From NCBI RefSeq assembly GCF_022376445.1, contig NW_025954971.1:434001-498000 (forward strand): a stretch of 64,000 bases of DNA, read 5' to 3'. Each line of letters begins with the position of its first letter. Within the stretch, counting starts at the first letter, position 1. Below are positions 59,540 through 64,000 of the stretch, one piece after another. Position numbers and translations under genes: made by a program. A model generated the notes under the pieces. The model saw only the letters and a program-made list of their open reading frames with translations. It was not told the origin of the DNA and made no database searches. This stretch comes from Fomitopsis serialis (Eukaryota > Basidiomycota > Agaricomycetes > Polyporales > Fomitopsidaceae).

Positions 59540-62500
59540 GGCGGCGGAAACTCCCCAACATATGCATTCTGTTGCTCAGTTACAAGGGACAGGTTCTGTC
59601 TAGATGTGAGCCACCATTCACCAGGCCATCTTCGCAACAATCGACTAGAGGTTGCCTGGTCAGTACGTGGCCAGGTAACACGAAGAAAGATGACCAACCT
59701 TCGGGTGCGTGCGCACGAACATCTTGCGCATCTCGTCCATTATCAGTATACCCAGTGCAAAGGCAAACGGGATGCCCCAGAACATCCCAGGGATAGGAGC
59801 AGTCCCAAACACATCTTGGAGCCCCGGTGCGTACAGGTTCACAATCGTGATGAGCACTGTGGCAGCCATCCCCGCTGGGACGACAAGATTCCGCCGCGGA
59901 CCCCAAAGCGGATTGGATTGCAGGATAGATACGCGGCGGTTGCGTACCGAGAGTAGTCCGCCGAACTGCGTGATCACCACAGCCACGTAGCTATTGAGAG
60001 AAAACATAGATCTCGTCAGAGGCGGATGCAAAAGGCAAGAACCGAGCTCACAAGATGCACTGGCCGATGGAAACGAAGCGTGTGAGTTGATTGAGGCTAT
60101 AGCCCATGTAACCGTCGGTCCACTTGTTGTATACTAACAGCACGTCATAGAAACCGAGACCTTGTTGGTGCATATACAGGAACCACATCCCCATGCAGCA
60201 AGGCCACATCATGAGGCCGATGAACTATTCCATGCCACGTGAGTGACAAGTGAGTGTGGTTGAGCGATGATCATTCACGTACGAAGTACACCTGGACGAA
60301 GAATCGGAGATCCGCCAGGCGGTCTGTACGGGCGTTCCGCGGTTTCCGTTTCATGAGATCTGGACATCGGCGTTAAATTAACGCTCATGCGTAACTTCAT
60401 GAAAGCAGATTCACCGGACTCGGGCTTCTCGTACATTAGCGAGATGGACATTACCACGTCGTTGAAAACGCAGATGCAGACTTGCAGGTACGAGCTCAAC
60501 GGCATCTGCATCCCGAGGAACACATTCGTGAACACCGCCACAAATTCAGTGTAGGATCCGGCCTGTGCTCCGTGTCAATTCTGTGGCATGGTGGAGTGCT
60601 CGATGACCTACAGGCATCAAGTAAATCATGACTTTCTTCAAGTTGTCGAATACAAGGCGGCCCATCTCAATGGCTATGACGATCGACGAGAAATCGTCGT
60701 TGAGTAGAACCATAGCAGCTCACCATCCCTTAGACACGCAACAGGTGGTGAATATCAGAGCACAGCTCACCTGCTTCCTTCGCGACATCACTGCCACTAC
60801 CCATCGCCACGCCGATGTCGCTTGCTTTCAGTGCTGGCGCATCGTTCACTCCATCGCCCGTCACGGCCACTGTATTGTCTCCACGGGCTTTGATCTCTTC
60901 GACGATGCGTAGCTTCTGCTCTGGCGTCGTCCGTGCGAAGACAACTTCAGTGTACCGCCCAACTATGACGTCCCAATCACTCGGCTCCAAGGTCTCGATG
61001 TCGTCTCCAGTCAGGCTAAGAGAGTAGGTTGGACTGTCCTCTGCAGGCTTGATCTGGGACGGAGGAAGCTTTGCATAGCTCTTTGCAACATCGACAGCAC
61101 GGATTTGTTCGACCGTGTCAACCTGCTCCTGAGTGATGATGCCGACCTGAGAGCGGAATGTGTCAGTCGACGAATTGCGTGAAAGCTCTACACGCACCTC
61201 CTTCGCGATTGCCAGAGCGGTCAACTTGGAATCGCCTGTCACCATGAAGACCCTGACGCCAGCCCTGCGGATCGCCGCGACGGCGCCCGGGACGTCGGGT
61301 CGCGGAGGATCGCGGATGCCAACCAACCCGACAAGCGTCAAACCCTGCAGTTCAGAGTACATGAGCTCCTCGACGTCGTTGGCGGGCATGCTCTGCACGT
61401 CAAACTTGACGTCGTCCAGGGAGCGGCGACACAGCGCCAGGACGCGCTGGCCCTGGCTACTCCATTGTTCCTGAAGAGCGAACAGCTGGCGACGGGAGGA
61501 GACGTCGATCGGCACGACAGAACCGTCGGAGCGCATGACGCTCGTGCATGTGGGAAAGAGGACATCGGGGGCACCCTTGACGAGCATCCAGGTGTGAGGA
61601 GAGACGCTGTCGTCTTCCGCGGCACTGCAGGGCAGTGTGCGGACAACAGTGAGCATCCATTTGTTGCGCGAGTTGAATGGGACCTCGAATAGCTTCTCGT
61701 GGCCGGCGAGCAGCGACGCTGAATTTATGCCAAGCGAGGGGAGATGGAGGCTCTCGGCAAACACCAATACGGCGCTGTCGGTGGCATCGCCCTTGATCTT
61801 CCGTTCTGCGACCGGGACGTCTTCTGAAGCTGCCTCAAACCTCGCGCCATTGCAAAGTCGAGCAGTCATTTGGAGGGCTGCCATCGCGTTTGGGATTGAA
61901 GATGGCGTTGTGAGCTCGTCCACTCTATGCTGGCTGTCGATGAACGCGACATTCTGGACGGACTGCCCGACTGTCAAATCCTGGTATAGCTGGTGCTGCA
62001 AGGACCGACTTACCATCTTCCCGACCGTGAGCGTGCCGGTCTTGTCGGAGCAGAGCACTGACATGCAGCCCAACGTCTCGACGGTTGCCAAGTTCTTCAC
62101 CAGTACGTGCCTTTTCGCCATCTTCTTCGCGACGATAGTCAACGACACAGCAACGGATATCGGGAGGCCCTGGGGGGAGTCTGACATCAGCCCACTGTGC
62201 GAAGTTGTATATTCAGGCGACGCACCGGCGGAGCGAATGATGTCAGGCAGCCGATGGAGTTGGCGATCGCTTCACTTGCCGTCTCGTAGCCAGGATAGCT
62301 CGTCCTGAGCCATGCCGCCCAGATGATTATGGCTATGCAGAAGAAGGATAAAGCCTGAGCAGAAATGATCTTCGTCAGGAACAAGACCTCGCGCTGCACG
62401 GTGGTGAGCTTGAACTTGGTTTCTCCCGACATCGACACGATGCGGCCCATGACGGACTTGTCTCCGATAGCGAACACGACGCCGGTGCACGTGCCTTGGA

Positions 62501-63690
62501 CGACAAATGTCGAGGTGAGCGCGAGGTTTCGAGTCTCGAGTGCGTTCGGAGAGGTCGTATCGAGGGTGCCCGGTATCATGTCACTATAGGTTCCGGACTA
62601 AGTCGATGGGAAGATGAATCGTGATTCACTGCTCACCTCTCTCCGGTCAGGAGCGACCGGTCGAATCTCAGGTCTGAGGACGCCTTGACCAGCCGCAAAT
62701 CGGCGGGCACGCGATCGCCCATGGACAGAAGGACGAGGTCGCCCACAATCACATCCCTGGCTGGAATCGTCTGTTGCTTGCCGTCCCGCACTACTGTAGC
62801 GCTCTCCGCAATGAGCGTTTTGATAGAGCTCATGATGCGCGAGGCCTGCCAGTCGACCAGTGCATAAAAGGTCGCTGAGACAATGATAACAAGCAGCTAG
62901 GTTGATCGTCAGATGGACTTGAGCGGGAGCGTCAGGACAAAACCCACGATGAGGACAGCAACACCGAGGTTGAACACAGGAGGGTCGGGCGCGCCGAGAG
63001 GCTCGTACGAAAGCTGCCGAGATACTCATCAGCGAAGCGTCCATAGACAATCACAGGCGAACTCACAAGCGCGAGAATGAACGCAATCCACATAAGGGAA
63101 TTCAAACCACCAAAAACGTAGTTCAGTACCTTCTTCCCGTACTGTGTCTTCGGCGGAGAGATGATGTTCTTACCGCCCGTCTTCGACCGGCGTTGAACAG
63201 CTTCGCTCTCAAGGCCTATCGTCGGTGATGTCGAGTACCGATTGTAAACGTCTTCCGTCGGGATCATATGCACGTCAATCTGGCCGACGGCGGTAGCTGG
63301 GTCGGCGGAGGCATTCTTCGGGCGCGGAAGCAGCTTCTCGTCTTTCGTCGCGTGGACGTGAATGGACAGTGTGCGATATCTGCCACCGTGACAGACGGAA
63401 GCGTTAAGTGGGCAAGTGCATATAGGGGCTAGTGAATCTACCTGATTTGAATGCCATGACCTTCTGGTGCCTTTGACCGTGCGTTTGAAGCATTTGTTGT
63501 GAAGCGGGCGTTCATCGCCATCGTCTAGAACGCTATGGCAACTGCGAGGACAATTGCCTTGCTACTAGTTGGCAAGCGGGACGTTCCTTATATTATATGG
63601 TGGGTCAGTCAGGCACCATACTAGCCACGCAAATGCAGGACCTTTCACATGAAGAGGCGGAGACGAACCTTCCATTTCATCTCATCGCCC
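59540..63690. repeat. Right arm of the large inverted duplication (ATPase copy 2)
   Basis: Reverse-complement counterpart of 38,980-43,125. Exons are nearly identical, introns and flanks moderately diverged. The arms lie about 16.4 kb apart. Confidence 0.85.
59618..63521 (-). CDS. Na+/K+-type P-type ATPase, copy 2 (reads through)
   Basis: Same architecture and intron positions as copy 1. The phosphorylation motif CSDKTGTLTVGKM, hinge TGDGVNDAPALKASDIGVAM and C-terminal helices (GMQMPLSSYLQVCICVFNDV; LITIVNLYAPGLQDVFG) are all present. At both sites where copy 1 lacks a base, copy 2 keeps frame: TTCCTGACGAAGATC near 62,380, and a 51-nt intron followed by SVQNVAFID near 61,960. The ATG used by copy 1 is ATA here (GCCATAGCG) and is followed by a stop. 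Translation probably begins at the ATG at 63521 (MAMNARFTTNAS). Only the first exon differs strongly from copy 1. This is likely the functional copy, with stop at 59620-59618. Confidence 0.87.
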
Positions 63691-64000
63691 TTCCTGTTAT
63701 CTCTATTCTCCTGTGTAGATATTGCGCCGGAAGGTCGCGATAGAATGCTTCTCATCCGACCCTGTAAATGCAACTGCTGCTACTCAGAAGCTCAACGGGC
63801 TCGGCACTGTTGCTTCCGTCAAGTTCCGTCAACCCTCTAAGGCAATAGTCCTACCTGCGATACACATCGCTCGACAGGAACAGTCAAAACCATAGAAATG
63901 GCGGGAAATCACGAACTGCTCGAATCAAGCGCCATGCCAGACATGTGACTCGCCTCGACTTCTCGGATGCGGGATAGGACCCTGCACGCAGCCGCAATCC
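63691..64000. other. Right-end flank
   Basis: About 310 bp beyond the ATPase arm. No supportable gene was seen. Confidence 0.3.

Noticed and set aside
1..64000. tRNA genes, rRNA, LTR or TIR transposons, CRISPR arrays, telomeric repeats
   Set aside because: I scanned for T-loop-like GTTCRA motifs, long terminal repeats and telomere hexamers and found nothing that held up. Absence is by eye only.

Overview
The window looks like a piece of an Agaricomycete (mushroom-forming basidiomycete) chromosome. The genes are dense, lie on both strands, and are cut by many canonical GT-AG introns of about 50-60 nt. Alongside conserved eukaryotic housekeeping genes there are basidiomycete-type accessory families: F-box/LRR, BTB/POZ, GFA (CENP-V) zinc proteins, a seven-helix membrane family, a Crinkler-kinase and Na+/K+-type P-ATPases. 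A polypore-like wood-decay fungus is plausible, but that rests on recognition and not on any search. No rRNA, tRNA, CRISPR or classical transposon was found.

Layout. 1-10.6 kb: the 5' part of SEC31 (COPII coat, minus), a disordered hypothetical protein, ATG18 (PROPPIN), an Enhancer-of-zeste-like CXC-SET gene whose exon 1 is normal while the rest of its body is almost free of CpG, and EXO70 (exocyst). 10.9-17.2 kb: three GFA paralogues (one intact, one eroded, one frameshifted) around TRL1, the trifunctional fungal tRNA ligase. 17.5-20.5 kb: a BTB gene broken by an internal inversion, next to an intact BTB paralogue. 21-26 kb: an F-box/LRR gene and an UNC93-like transporter with a 649-nt intron. 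26-28.9 kb: no gene I can support. 28.9-34 kb: a MIF4G-like gene, a TMEM242-like gene, MIS12 (kinetochore) and RPL14. 34.8-37.9 kb: a dynamin-family GTPase.

39-63.7 kb: two inverted copies of a Na+/K+-type P-ATPase (about 3.9 kb each, promoter and 3' flank included) enclose about 16.5 kb. That interval holds an F-box gene, ATG14 (autophagy PI3-kinase complex), two tandem seven-helix genes, a perfect 65-bp foldback, a minisatellite with a palindromic core, and a Crinkler-headed kinase.

Functional links. SEC31, EXO70, ATG14, ATG18 and the dynamin all act in membrane traffic or autophagy, but they are not arranged as a co-regulated cluster. The accessory families occur as local duplicates in various states of decay, which points to recent local duplication and inversion.

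Sequence quality. Many otherwise conserved genes need exactly one missing base to stay in frame, at a dozen or more places. This should be resolved against raw reads before any of them is called a pseudogene. Exon coordinates were worked out by hand from splice consensus and reading-frame continuity.
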